Position numbers and translations under genes: made by a program
Assembly: GCA_040006755.1 (NCBI GenBank)
Contig: JBDTWJ010000136.1
Coordinates: 1 to 10,373, forward strand
Direction: 5' to 3'
DNA: 10,373 nucleotides
From: JAENVT01 sp040006755
GTDB lineage: Bacteria; Actinomycetota; Acidimicrobiia; Acidimicrobiales; Ilumatobacteraceae
Notes under the pieces: generated by a model
What the model saw: only the letters and a program-made list of their open reading frames with translations
Database searches by the model: none
Told to the model about the DNA's origin: nothing
In this document: positions 1-6,976 of the stretch, in pieces
Position numbering within the stretch: the first letter of the stretch is position 1
Layout of the letters: each line of letters opens with the position of its first letter

Positions 1-2
1 CC

Positions 3-2312
3 GAGATCCGCCGCAGGACCATCCAGTCCATACAGACCGCGGTGGCGGCGCTGATGGAGCAGCGCGATCGGTTGGAGATGAATCACGTCGAAGAGGCGGA
101 GTGGAACGACGAGCTGTGGCGCCAGATCGTCACACTGTGGCAGACCGCGATGCTGCGACTGACCAAGCTGCGGCTTCGCGACGAAGTGAACGACGCCATG
201 CGCTACTTCGAGTTGTCGTTGCTATCCCAGGGACCGATGCTGAACACCGCCGTCAATGCAGCGTTCGGGGCGCGTCCCCACCGCGAGTTGCCGATGCTAC
301 GAATCGGATCGTGGATCGGCGGCGATCGCGATGGCAACCCATTCGTGACCGCAGAAGTACTGGCCGACACGTTCCAACAGCAGGCATCACTTGGGCTCGG
401 ACACCATCTTCGCGAGTTGTGGTATCTCGCCGAGGAGCTGTCGATGTCGTCGCGCCTCGTGACGGTGAGCCCCGACGTCCAGCGGTTGGCCGATGCTGCC
501 GCGGACTCGTCGCCATATCGTCTCGACGAGCCGTACCGGCAGGCATTGCGAGGCATGCACGCCCGGCTGGCGGCCACTGCGCAGAAGTTGATCGGCCGAG
601 TGCCGGGCAACCCGCCGATCGGCGAACGGCCGCCGTACGACACTCCATCCGCACTGCTGGCGGACCTCGATGTCATCGATACAGCCCTGCATCAGCACGG
701 CGCACATGCGGTGGCCAATGGCCGGCTGGTCGCGCTGCGGGGAGCGGTGGAAACGTTCGGCTTCCATCTAGCCACCGTCGATCTTCGGCAGAACTCGGCG
801 GTGCACCAGAAGGTGGTCGACGAGTTGCTGCGCACCGCAGGTGTGTGCGTCGACTACGACGCGCTCGACGAGCAGCAACGCGTCGAGCTGCTCACCGTCG
901 AGCTCGCAACGTCGCGTCCACTGTTGGGCATCGACTCATCCGTCAGCGACTTGGCCGACAGCGAACTGGAAATCCTGCGTGAAGCGTCACGAATCCTGCA
1001 CACGTTCGGCTCCAACGCGATCGAGAACTACATCATCTCGAAGTGCGAGTCGGTGTCCGACGTTCTCGAGGTCGCCGTGCTGTTCCGCGAGGTCGGGTTG
1101 CTGCGATCGACTGGGACCTCGGTCGCTCCCACGGACCTTGCTGTCGGCATCGTTCCGTTGTTCGAGACCATCGATGATCTGCGCGGAGCTGCCGATGTCG
1201 TCGATGCGTTGTGGACCCATGCCCCCTACCGCGAATGGCTCGACCATCGCGGTCGTCTCCAAGAGGTGATGTTGGGGTACTCCGACAGCAACAAGGACGG
1301 CGGATACCTGGCGTCGAACTGGGCGCTGTACCGATGCCAGGAGAGCCTGGTCGATGCTGCCCAACGCCACGGTGTCAGGCTGCGACTGTTCCACGGTCGC
1401 GGCGGCACGGTCGGTCGCGGTGGCGGGTCGAGCTACCACGCGATCATGGCCCAGCCCGCCGGCAGCGTTCAGGTGGGGCTGAGAATGACCGAACAGGGCG
1501 AGATGATCTCCGCAAAGTTCGCGGACCCCGAGCGTGCCCGCCAAAACCTCGAAGCCTTGGTCGCGGCGTCGATCGAATCGACCGTTCTACGACGATGGAA
1601 ATCTGATCACGTGGATCCCCGGTTCGTGGGCATCGCCGAGGAGCTCTCATCGGCTTCGCAGACTGCCTATCGAAAGCTTGTCTACGAGACCCCGGGCTTC
1701 GAGGATTGGTTCCGCGCGATCACCCCGGTTGTCGAGCTGTCGACGATGAACATCGGTTCCCGTCCGGCGTCGCGCACCAACTCCGGGCGCATCGAGGATC
1801 TGCGCGCGATCCCGTGGGTGTTCAGTTGGAGCCAATGCCGCCTGATGCTGCCCGGATGGTTCGGTGTCGGCTCGGCGGTCTCCCAGTGGGTCAGCGACGA
1901 CAAGGAACGGCTTGCGGAGCTGCAGGAAATGCACGACCAGTGGCCGTGGTTCCGCACCGTCATCTCGAACATGGCGCAGGTGTTGGCGAAGTCGGACCTC
2001 ACGATCGCGGCCCGCTACCAGACGCTGGCGGCCGACGTGCCGCGCTCTGCGGAGTTCTTCGATGTCGTGGCGGCAGAGCACGCGCGAGCGGTGTGGACGG
2101 CGCAGGCCGTTTCAGGTCACGACGACCTCTTGTACGACAATCCGGCGCTCGCACGCGGCGTGCGATACCGCATCCCCTACATCGCCCCGCTCAACCACAT
2201 GCAGGTCTCATTGCTGCGTCGTTGGCGTAGTGGTGACCAATCCGACCTCATCCAACGCGGTATTCACCTGGCGATCAATGGAGTTGCCACCGGCCTGCGC
2301 AACAGCGGCTGA
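3..2312 (+). CDS. ppc: Phosphoenolpyruvate carboxylase, 5'-partial
   Basis: Carboxylates phosphoenolpyruvate with bicarbonate to oxaloacetate, a cytosolic anaplerotic step. The open frame runs in from the left edge. Its first residues (EIRRRTI) are those that follow the catalytic HPTE histidine motif in this family, so roughly 130-170 N-terminal residues lie outside and 769 are visible. A GTG at 42 is internal, not a start. Visible family motifs are GGDRDGNP (318-341), YSDSNKDGG (from 1278) and the FHGRGGTVGRGGG loop (1389-1427) with its catalytic His and Arg. The C-terminus ends in LRNSG, close to the RNTG ending of E. coli. By motif alignment the four residues that bind inhibitory aspartate in E. 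coli PEPC are present: Arg (1416-1418), Lys in AKSD (1989-1991), Arg in YRIPY (2169-2171) and the terminal Asn (2301-2303). Feedback inhibition by aspartate is therefore plausible. The gene converges on the next one with only 9 bases between stops and no clear terminator. Confidence 0.97.
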   Translation, partial: EIRRRTIQSIQTAVAALMEQRDRLEMNHVEEAEWNDELWRQIVTLWQTAMLRLTKLRLRDEVNDAMRYFELSLLSQGPMLNTAVNAAFGARPHRELPMLRIGSWIGGDRDGNPFVTAEVLADTFQQQASLGLGHHLRELWYLAEELSMSSRLVTVSPDVQRLADAAADSSPYRLDEPYRQALRGMHARLAATAQKLIGRVPGNPPIGERPPYDTPSALLADLDVIDTALHQHGAHAVANGRLVALRGAVETFGFHLATVDLRQNSAVHQKVVDELLRTAGVCVDYDALDEQQRVELLTVELATSRPLLGIDSSVSDLADSELEILREASRILHTFGSNAIENYIISKCESVSDVLEVAVLFREVGLLRSTGTSVAPTDLAVGIVPLFETIDDLRGAADVVDALWTHAPYREWLDHRGRLQEVMLGYSDSNKDGGYLASNWALYRCQESLVDAAQRHGVRLRLFHGRGGTVGRGGGSSYHAIMAQPAGSVQVGLRMTEQGEMISAKFADPERARQNLEALVAASIESTVLRRWKSDHVDPRFVGIAEELSSASQTAYRKLVYETPGFEDWFRAITPVVELSTMNIGSRPASRTNSGRIEDLRAIPWVFSWSQCRLMLPGWFGVGSAVSQWVSDDKERLAELQEMHDQWPWFRTVISNMAQVLAKSDLTIAARYQTLAADVPRSAEFFDVVAAEHARAVWTAQAVSGHDDLLYDNPALARGVRYRIPYIAPLNHMQVSLLRRWRSGDQSDLIQRGIHLAINGVATGLRNSG

Positions 2313-2321
2313 TGTGTCTAG

Positions 2322-3554
2322 TCATCGACTCATCCAGGCTATTGCACCGCGCGCAGCAGCGACCGCCGTGCTGAACGAGGCCTGCAGCAGATAGCCGCCG
2401 GTCGGTGCCTCCCAATCGATCATCTCACCGGCGGCGAATGTTCCGGGGAGGCGGCGGAGCATGAACGAATCGTCCAGTTCGTCGAGCGACACCCCACCAG
2501 CGGTCGAGATCGCTCGGGCAATCGGCATGGTCGCCGTCGTGATCAACGGAACTGCCTTGATCAGCGCGGCAAGATCCGTCGAAACTCTCGGCAATCGGTT
2601 GCCGGTCACCTCACGAAGCAGTGATACGGCCACGGGAGAGAGACCGATCGCGCGGCGTAGCGACGAACCGACCGAGTCCTTGGGACGACGCCGGTCGAAC
2701 CGGTCCGCCAAGTGTTGGGCGGTGAGATCCGGCTGCAGATCGACGAGCATCGTGCATCGCCCGTCGCGGTCGATGTGCTCTCGAACGTTGCGTGACACCG
2801 CGTAGACCGGCCCGCCTTCCATGCCCTGACCGGTCACCATTGCGTCGCCTCGAATCGTGGAGTCGTCAACCGTGACCGCAACGTTCTTCAAGGGCATGCC
2901 GACGAATCGATTGGCAAAGTCCACTGTCCAGTCGATACGAACGCCGCAGTTCGCGGGCCGTAGCTCGATGACTTCGACTCCAGCGCGTCGAAACGCGTCG
3001 ACCCAGCCGCCGTCGGATCCGACTCGCGGCCAACTCGCGCCGCCGAGCGCGAAGACGGCGACATCGCTGACCGCCTCGGTCGTGGTGCCGTCCGAACGCG
3101 AGAACAGCAACCGCTGCGCATCCGGACCGCCATCGCGTGCGGCACCCCAACCGAGCCAGCGACTTCGAACCTCGATCCTGACCCCCAGATGCGCGAGATG
3201 ACCCAGCCATGCGCGCAGCAGCGGAGTCGCCCTGAACGACGCGGGGAAGACCCGCCCGCTCGACCCGACGAACGTCGTCTCCCCCAGATCACGGCACCAC
3301 GAACGAAGGTTGCCCGACGTGAAGGCACACATCGCCGGCCGCAAACGATCAGCAGCGTTGCCGTACCTGCCGAGCATCTGGTCGATGGACTCGCTGTGGG
3401 TGATGTTCAACCCGCCTCGGCCAGCGAGCAGCAGCTTGCGACCCACAGACGGCATGTGCTCGTGGACTGTGACCGCGATACCGTCGCGCGCCAATACCTG
3501 TGCGGCCATCAACCCGGCCGCGCCACCCCCGACAATCGTCGCCGACCGGGTCAC
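2322..3554 (-). CDS. BaiN/HI0933-like flavoprotein, PP_4765 type (function unknown)
   Basis: A 410-residue FAD-binding protein of the HI0933/BaiN-like superfamily. It most resembles the uncharacterised PP_4765 subgroup (TIGR03862), recognised from memory of its motifs. An N-terminal Rossmann fold shows GGGAAG (residues 9-14) and an acidic Glu32 at the end of the second strand. The family segment PSVGRKLLLAGRGGLN (about 35-50) follows, then THSE. The C-terminus carries GEMIDWEAPTGGYLLQASF (from residue 376), the second FAD-binding segment typical of the subgroup. No transmembrane segment or signal peptide is seen, so it should be cytosolic. The start is GTG at 3552-3554, overlapping the TGA stop of the upstream membrane-protein gene as GTGA, which implies translational coupling. 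It is the last gene of a three-gene minus-strand operon. The substrate is unknown. The operon partners suggest, by inference only, a redox role on a quinone or isoprenoid intermediate. Confidence 0.9.
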   Translation of the reverse strand: MTRSATIVGGGAAGLMAAQVLARDGIAVTVHEHMPSVGRKLLLAGRGGLNITHSESIDQMLGRYGNAADRLRPAMCAFTSGNLRSWCRDLGETTFVGSSGRVFPASFRATPLLRAWLGHLAHLGVRIEVRSRWLGWGAARDGGPDAQRLLFSRSDGTTTEAVSDVAVFALGGASWPRVGSDGGWVDAFRRAGVEVIELRPANCGVRIDWTVDFANRFVGMPLKNVAVTVDDSTIRGDAMVTGQGMEGGPVYAVSRNVREHIDRDGRCTMLVDLQPDLTAQHLADRFDRRRPKDSVGSSLRRAIGLSPVAVSLLREVTGNRLPRVSTDLAALIKAVPLITTATMPIARAISTAGGVSLDELDDSFMLRRLPGTFAAGEMIDWEAPTGGYLLQASFSTAVAAARGAIAWMSR

Positions 3555-4330
3555 GGCCAGGGGTGCAATCGGGCCACCACGAGGGCGGCCGCAAGGAACA
3601 CCGTTGCCCAGCTCAGTGCGCGGAGTGCGGCCTCGAGCGGCGCGAGCAGCCGGGCCTGATCGATGTCGGTGGCCTCACCGTCGGAACCGACGATCGTGCC
3701 CGAGACATGGAGCGTCTTGCGCCGCAGGGCGCGCGCAGGTGTTGACAATCGGCGCTGCGCCATCGATAGGAAGAATGCGAACATCGCGGCGCCCAGCGCC
3801 GCGATGTCGAGGCGTTCGTGCTGGGCGTAATAGCCGGTCAGCACCGGAAACGATCCCCACGACGCAGCGAACATCGTGTCGGTGTGCATTCGGCCGTCGA
3901 ACAGTTCGAGGTTGTACGCAACCGCCAGCGTGACGCCGACGACGATGAACGCTGCGAGCGGCAGACCGATTCGACTGATTCCCATCACCCCAATGACCGC
4001 TGCGCCCCCAATCCCCACAACGGCTGCGATCACCAGTGTTCGGGTCGGGATCGACGTGCGCAAGGGGCGCCCATGTAGCTCGTCGAGGGCGTGCGCGCCG
4101 ACCCCGACCGCGAGGAAGAAGGCGACCAGTGTGAAGCCGAGCCTGCTCGCGTCGACGGGATCGACCAAGCACGATCCAATGACGACGTAGGAGAGATGCC
4201 AGAGCGTGTACGGAGGATGCAACACCGTCCACCAATCGCTCGCTGCAGGGCACGAGGCAAAGCGAGGGCATGCGTAGAAGGCCGGAGCGAGTGAACGTCG
4301 CTGCGCTGTCGTGGGATCGCGATCGCTCAT
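3551..4330 (-). CDS. UbiA-like polytopic membrane protein, degenerate motifs
   Basis: A 259-residue integral membrane protein that I cannot assign with certainty. The start is ATG at 4330, overlapping the methyltransferase stop as ATGA; the frame stays open further upstream only as a shadow of that gene. About seven hydrophobic segments can be drawn: residues 43-56, 64-82, 98-118, 121-141, 152-169, 174-191 and 236-255. The outline resembles UbiA-family prenyltransferases: an N-terminal HPPYTLWHLS segment, then a polar loop AHALDELHGRPL (79-90) after the second helix where UbiA has NDxxD, and a later basic loop QRRLSTPARALRRK (192-205) near where the second Asp motif would be. Neither Asp-rich motif is intact, so prenyl-diphosphate transfer by the usual mechanism is doubtful. 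Alternatives are a divergent UbiA enzyme, a non-catalytic scaffold or an unrelated membrane family. Two cysteines (21 and 27) precede the first helix. Its place between a MenG-like methylase and a flavoprotein favours work on a lipid substrate. Confidence 0.75.
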   Translation of the reverse strand: MSDRDPTTAQRRSLAPAFYACPRFASCPAASDWWTVLHPPYTLWHLSYVVIGSCLVDPVDASRLGFTLVAFFLAVGVGAHALDELHGRPLRTSIPTRTLVIAAVVGIGGAAVIGVMGISRIGLPLAAFIVVGVTLAVAYNLELFDGRMHTDTMFAASWGSFPVLTGYYAQHERLDIAALGAAMFAFFLSMAQRRLSTPARALRRKTLHVSGTIVGSDGEATDIDQARLLAPLEAALRALSWATVFLAAALVVARLHPWP

Positions 4331-5091
4331 CCGGCGCGACGGCCCCACATGACGAGGCCGCCACCGAGGCTCATTCGTCGCGTCGTGACGTCGTCGATGC
4401 CGGCCTTCTGCCAGGCGTCGACCGTCCAATCGACCGAGTATCTCCGGTAGTGGACGTCGATGCTCGGCCCGAGAAACCGCCCCACACGGAACCAGGCGCG
4501 GCCGCCGGTGATCCACCCGGCGACGGGAAGCACCATACGCGTGTAGCACCACCACGCAACTCGCCACCACGGTGCAGTGGGAACGGCGAACTCGAGGCTG
4601 GCGACCGGTCCTCCCGGCTTCACGACGCGGGCCAACTCGGCCAGCGTCGCTGCTGGATCGGTCACGTAGCGCAACAGGTACGTGAAGGTGAGCGCGTCGA
4701 AGCAGGCATCGGGAAAGGGCAACTGCTCGCCTCGCCCCAACAGCAGACCGACACGATCCTGCACACCTGCTGTCGCCACACTGATGACTCCCTGACGCAG
4801 CATGTTCTCGCTCAGATCGAGACCGATGACGTGCGCATCCGTCGCTTGGACCAACGCCCGCGTGACGCGAGCTGGTCCGCACGCGACGTCCAACACCACT
4901 GCAGTACCCGAGTTCGAGTTGGCCGGGGTCGTCAATCCTGGCCCGGTGATATGGTCGACCATCGCCGTTCGCCACCGGCGGTTTTGACCCATCGAGAGAA
5001 TTTCGGCGAGCCGGTCGTACCGGCCGGCCAGCGGCGCAAACAAGCGGCGGGAAAACTCGCTGGGTTGTGTTCGAGATCTGGTGACGTCCAT
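4327..5091 (-). CDS. UbiE/MenG-like SAM-dependent methyltransferase
   Basis: A 254-residue class I methyltransferase resembling the UbiE/COQ5/MenG family, which C-methylates the ring of demethylmenaquinone or a ubiquinone precursor using S-adenosylmethionine. The N-terminal FAPLAGRYDRLAEILSMGQ (18-36) matches the family's substrate-side helix. Motif I is VLDVACGPARV (66-76), followed by GLDLSENML (90-98) and GEQLPFPDACFD (121-132). Next come LLRYVTDP (139-146), where UbiE has LRNV, and RVVKPGGPVASLEF (155-168). The C-terminus GGGLVMWGRR matches the family's final strand. It departs from canonical UbiE in motif I (CGPARV instead of GTGD) and in Tyr142, so it may be a paralogue acting on a related prenylated compound. 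The ATG at 5091 has only a weak ribosome site (GCGAG). It heads the minus-strand operon and reads away from the geranylgeranyl reductase. MenG together with a MenJ-type reductase nearby is known from mycobacteria. Confidence 0.9.
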   Translation of the reverse strand: MDVTRSRTQPSEFSRRLFAPLAGRYDRLAEILSMGQNRRWRTAMVDHITGPGLTTPANSNSGTAVVLDVACGPARVTRALVQATDAHVIGLDLSENMLRQGVISVATAGVQDRVGLLLGRGEQLPFPDACFDALTFTYLLRYVTDPAATLAELARVVKPGGPVASLEFAVPTAPWWRVAWWCYTRMVLPVAGWITGGRAWFRVGRFLGPSIDVHYRRYSVDWTVDAWQKAGIDDVTTRRMSLGGGLVMWGRRAG

Positions 5092-5138
5092 CTACTCGCT
5101 TTGGTCAGTGACACAGCGCACGGAACCATGAGGTGCCA
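5092..5138. promoter_or_regulatory. Shared divergent promoter spacer
   Basis: These 47 bases separate the methyltransferase ATG on the minus strand from the reductase start on the plus strand. Both promoters must overlap in this spacer or lie inside the opposite gene, so the two units are probably co-regulated. I could not identify convincing -10 and -35 boxes or an operator palindrome here. The assignment rests on gene arrangement alone. Confidence 0.4.
5130..5135 (+). promoter_or_regulatory. Shine-Dalgarno site deciding the reductase start
   Basis: GAGGTG is a good anti-16S match and lies 3 bases before a TTG codon at 5139 (5 bases measured from GAGG). The alternative GTG start at 5133 lies inside this site and has no comparable site upstream. 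An in-frame TGA at 5109-5111 rules out earlier starts. I therefore favour TTG at 5139. Confidence 0.5.
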
Positions 5139-6422
5139 TTGTCGAAATCAGGTTACGACGTCATCGTTGTCGGCGCTGGTCCGGCGGGCAGCATCGCCGC
5201 GCTGGTACTCGCTCACGGCGGCGCGAAGGTAGGTCTCGTCGACAAGGCGGGCATCGGGCGCGACAAGGCGTGCGGTGATCTGATCGGCCCGCGAGGTGTC
5301 CGCCTCCTGGATGGCCTCGGCCTCGACGTGCCCGGCGCGATGACCGCCGGCGACATGATCGTCGCCGGGCCGACAGGGCGTCGAGTGCTCCTGGCGGCGA
5401 GAGCCGGCAACGACTATCCGGGTCATGCCATCGTGGTGCCGAGGGTCGGCTTCGATGCGATGCTTCGTGGGGCAGCGCTCGATGCAGGTGCAGTCGACAT
5501 CTCCGCACGGGTTGCATCACTCGGCGGTGGCCGCGTCACGTTCGACGGCGGAGAAGCGATCTCTGCCGATTTCGTCATCGGAGCGGATGGGGCGACCAGC
5601 ATCACGGCGCGGGCTGCAGGCCTCGTGGATCCGGCACGGGTGTTGTGGGGCTTCGCTGTGCGCGGCTATTTGGAAGCGGATGTCGCCCTGCCGGTGATTG
5701 CTCTGTGGAACGATCGGGCCCGCCAGGGCTTCCCCGGATACGGTTGGCTGTTTCCCGGTCCGCAAGGAGCCAACGTCGGACTCGGACTCGGTCTCGGGCA
5801 CAGCCGCCAACACGCCCACCGGGCGCAGCAGCAACTCCTGGAATTCTGCGCGCACCTCGTGCGCATCGGAGTGCTCGAAGCGTCACACGACAACCCGGTT
5901 GGGCGACTCGGCGGATGGTTGAAGATGGGCCTCGTCGGCACCCGACCGGCCGCCGGCAGAACGTTGCTGGTGGGCGATGCCGCCGGGCTCGTCAACCCGC
6001 TACAGGGTGAAGGGATCGCTCAGGCAATGGCCAGTGGCAAAGCAGCAGCACGTGCAGTGCTCGACGCACCGGCCGAAGCTGCCGACACCTATCGACGCTG
6101 GGTGCGTGCCACATATGGCAGCTGGACCTCAGTGACGACTCCTGTGCATGCCACTCTCGTGGGGCGTCCTCGACAGATTGCTCGACTTGCAAGCACGCTG
6201 ACCGCGCCGGTCGTCGGTCGGATGATCGCCCCGACGTGGGCGATCTTTTGGAACAACCTCGCCGACGGCGCCGCGGCGAGTCCGGCAACGACGGCGGCGA
6301 AGGTCGTTCGTCAGCTGGGGCGAGTTGCGACGAGTCAATCTCGTCTGCGTCGGTCGCTACGCGACGATCTCGGTGATCGCGATGATCCGCGGCGCCTCGC
6401 CGAAATCGGCGCGAGGCGGTAA
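5139..6422 (+). CDS. Geranylgeranyl reductase family flavoprotein (MenJ/GGR-like)
   Basis: A 427-residue FAD-dependent oxidoreductase of the geranylgeranyl reductase family. These enzymes saturate isoprenoid double bonds in archaeal lipids, in chlorophyll side chains and, as MenJ in mycobacteria, in menaquinone. Motifs in order: GAGPAG (12-17) for FAD binding; KACGDLIGPRG (from 43), the family's Cys-Gly segment; DFVIGADG (144-151); GYGWLFP (200-206), the YxWxFP signature, followed by NVGLGLG; and LVGDAAGLVNPLQGEGI (277-293), the flavin ribityl-binding segment. The C-terminal hundred or so residues are Arg-rich and variable. The start is TTG at 5139 or GTG at 5133. Length is typical for the family (about 400-430). 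The methyltransferase lies divergently next door and glutathione peroxidase follows 10 bases after the TAA stop. Menaquinone side-chain reduction is my preferred role. Reduction of another polyprenyl lipid is the main alternative. Confidence 0.92.
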   Translation: MSKSGYDVIVVGAGPAGSIAALVLAHGGAKVGLVDKAGIGRDKACGDLIGPRGVRLLDGLGLDVPGAMTAGDMIVAGPTGRRVLLAARAGNDYPGHAIVVPRVGFDAMLRGAALDAGAVDISARVASLGGGRVTFDGGEAISADFVIGADGATSITARAAGLVDPARVLWGFAVRGYLEADVALPVIALWNDRARQGFPGYGWLFPGPQGANVGLGLGLGHSRQHAHRAQQQLLEFCAHLVRIGVLEASHDNPVGRLGGWLKMGLVGTRPAAGRTLLVGDAAGLVNPLQGEGIAQAMASGKAAARAVLDAPAEAADTYRRWVRATYGSWTSVTTPVHATLVGRPRQIARLASTLTAPVVGRMIAPTWAIFWNNLADGAAASPATTAAKVVRQLGRVATSQSRLRRSLRDDLGDRDDPRRLAEIGARR

Positions 6423-6432
6423 GACTTTGGCC

Positions 6433-6918
6433 ATGTCAATCTTCACCGAGCCCATTCACACCCTCCGCGGCGACGAGACGTCGCTCTCGGCATTTGACGG
6501 CAAAGCAATTCTTGCGGTCAACGTTGCTTCCAAGTGCGGTCTCACGCCGCAATACACGGGTCTCGAAGCGCTGCAGAAGCAGTACGCGGATCGCGGGTTC
6601 ACGGTCGTCGGATTCCCCAGCAACCAGTTCGGCGCACAAGAGCCTGGAACCGCGGAGGAGATCGAGACGTTCTGCTCGACCACGTATGGCGTGACATTTC
6701 CGATGATGGAGAAGATCGATGTCAACGGTGACGACAGGCACCCGATCTACTCAGAGCTCACACAAACCGCGGATGCCGACGGGCACTCGGGGGACATCCG
6801 TTGGAACTTCGAGAAGTTCTTGATCGCTCCCGATGGAACTGTCACCAGGTTCGCGCCCACCGTCACGCCGGACGACCCAGCCCTCATCGGTGCCATCGAA
6901 GCCGGCCTGCCCGCTTGA
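6433..6918 (+). CDS. Glutathione peroxidase family thiol peroxidase (BtuE-like)
   Basis: A 161-residue Cys-type glutathione peroxidase that reduces hydrogen or lipid hydroperoxides in the cytosol. The peroxidatic residue is Cys35 in NVASKCGLTPQY, at the selenocysteine position of mammalian enzymes. The remaining catalytic residues are Gln69 in FGAQEPG and Trp124-Asn125 in RWNFEKFLI. Cys81 (ETFCSTTYGVTFP) sits 46 residues after Cys35, where plant and insect thioredoxin-dependent members carry the resolving cysteine. If this organism lacks glutathione, as most actinobacteria do, thioredoxin or another thiol is the likely reductant. FPSNQF has Ser where many members have Cys. The sequence is close to E. 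coli BtuE. I chose ATG at 6433 because it gives the usual family N-terminus; the frame is open 108 bases further upstream but that part overlaps the reductase gene. It has only a poor ribosome site and probably depends on coupling to the reductase gene 10 bases before. Confidence 0.95.
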   Translation: MSIFTEPIHTLRGDETSLSAFDGKAILAVNVASKCGLTPQYTGLEALQKQYADRGFTVVGFPSNQFGAQEPGTAEEIETFCSTTYGVTFPMMEKIDVNGDDRHPIYSELTQTADADGHSGDIRWNFEKFLIAPDGTVTRFAPTVTPDDPALIGAIEAGLPA

Positions 6919-6927
6919 AAGTCCTAC

Positions 6928-6970
6928 GCGATGAGAGATGAGCCCCGGGGGGCGGCTCATCTCTCATCGC
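6928..6970. terminator. Perfect 17-bp hairpin, likely bidirectional terminator
   Basis: The arms GCGATGAGAGATGAGCC (6928-6944) and GGCTCATCTCTCATCGC (6954-6970) are exact reverse complements around a 9-base loop rich in G. It lies between two convergent stops, 6918 on the plus strand and 6977 on the minus strand. Neither side carries a T-run, so it is not a classical intrinsic terminator. Such U-tract-less hairpins are common at gene ends in high-GC actinobacteria. Confidence 0.8.
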
Positions 6971-6976
6971 AGGTTG

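Noticed and set aside
2313..2321. Terminator between ppc and the flavoprotein gene
   Set aside because: Only 9 bases separate the stops and the nearby GATG/CATC pairing is too short to support a hairpin call.
4331..4975. Long upstream extension of the membrane-protein reading frame (up to 474 residues)
   Set aside because: It lies opposite the frame of the clearly conserved methyltransferase, is Arg/Ser-rich without membrane character, and the ATGA overlap at 4327-4330 gives a natural start.
4270..5232. Open frame of 320 residues on the plus strand opposite the methyltransferase
   Set aside because: Composition is rich in Arg, His and Asp with no domain, and it overlaps conserved genes on both sides. 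Long antisense frames are common in high-GC DNA.
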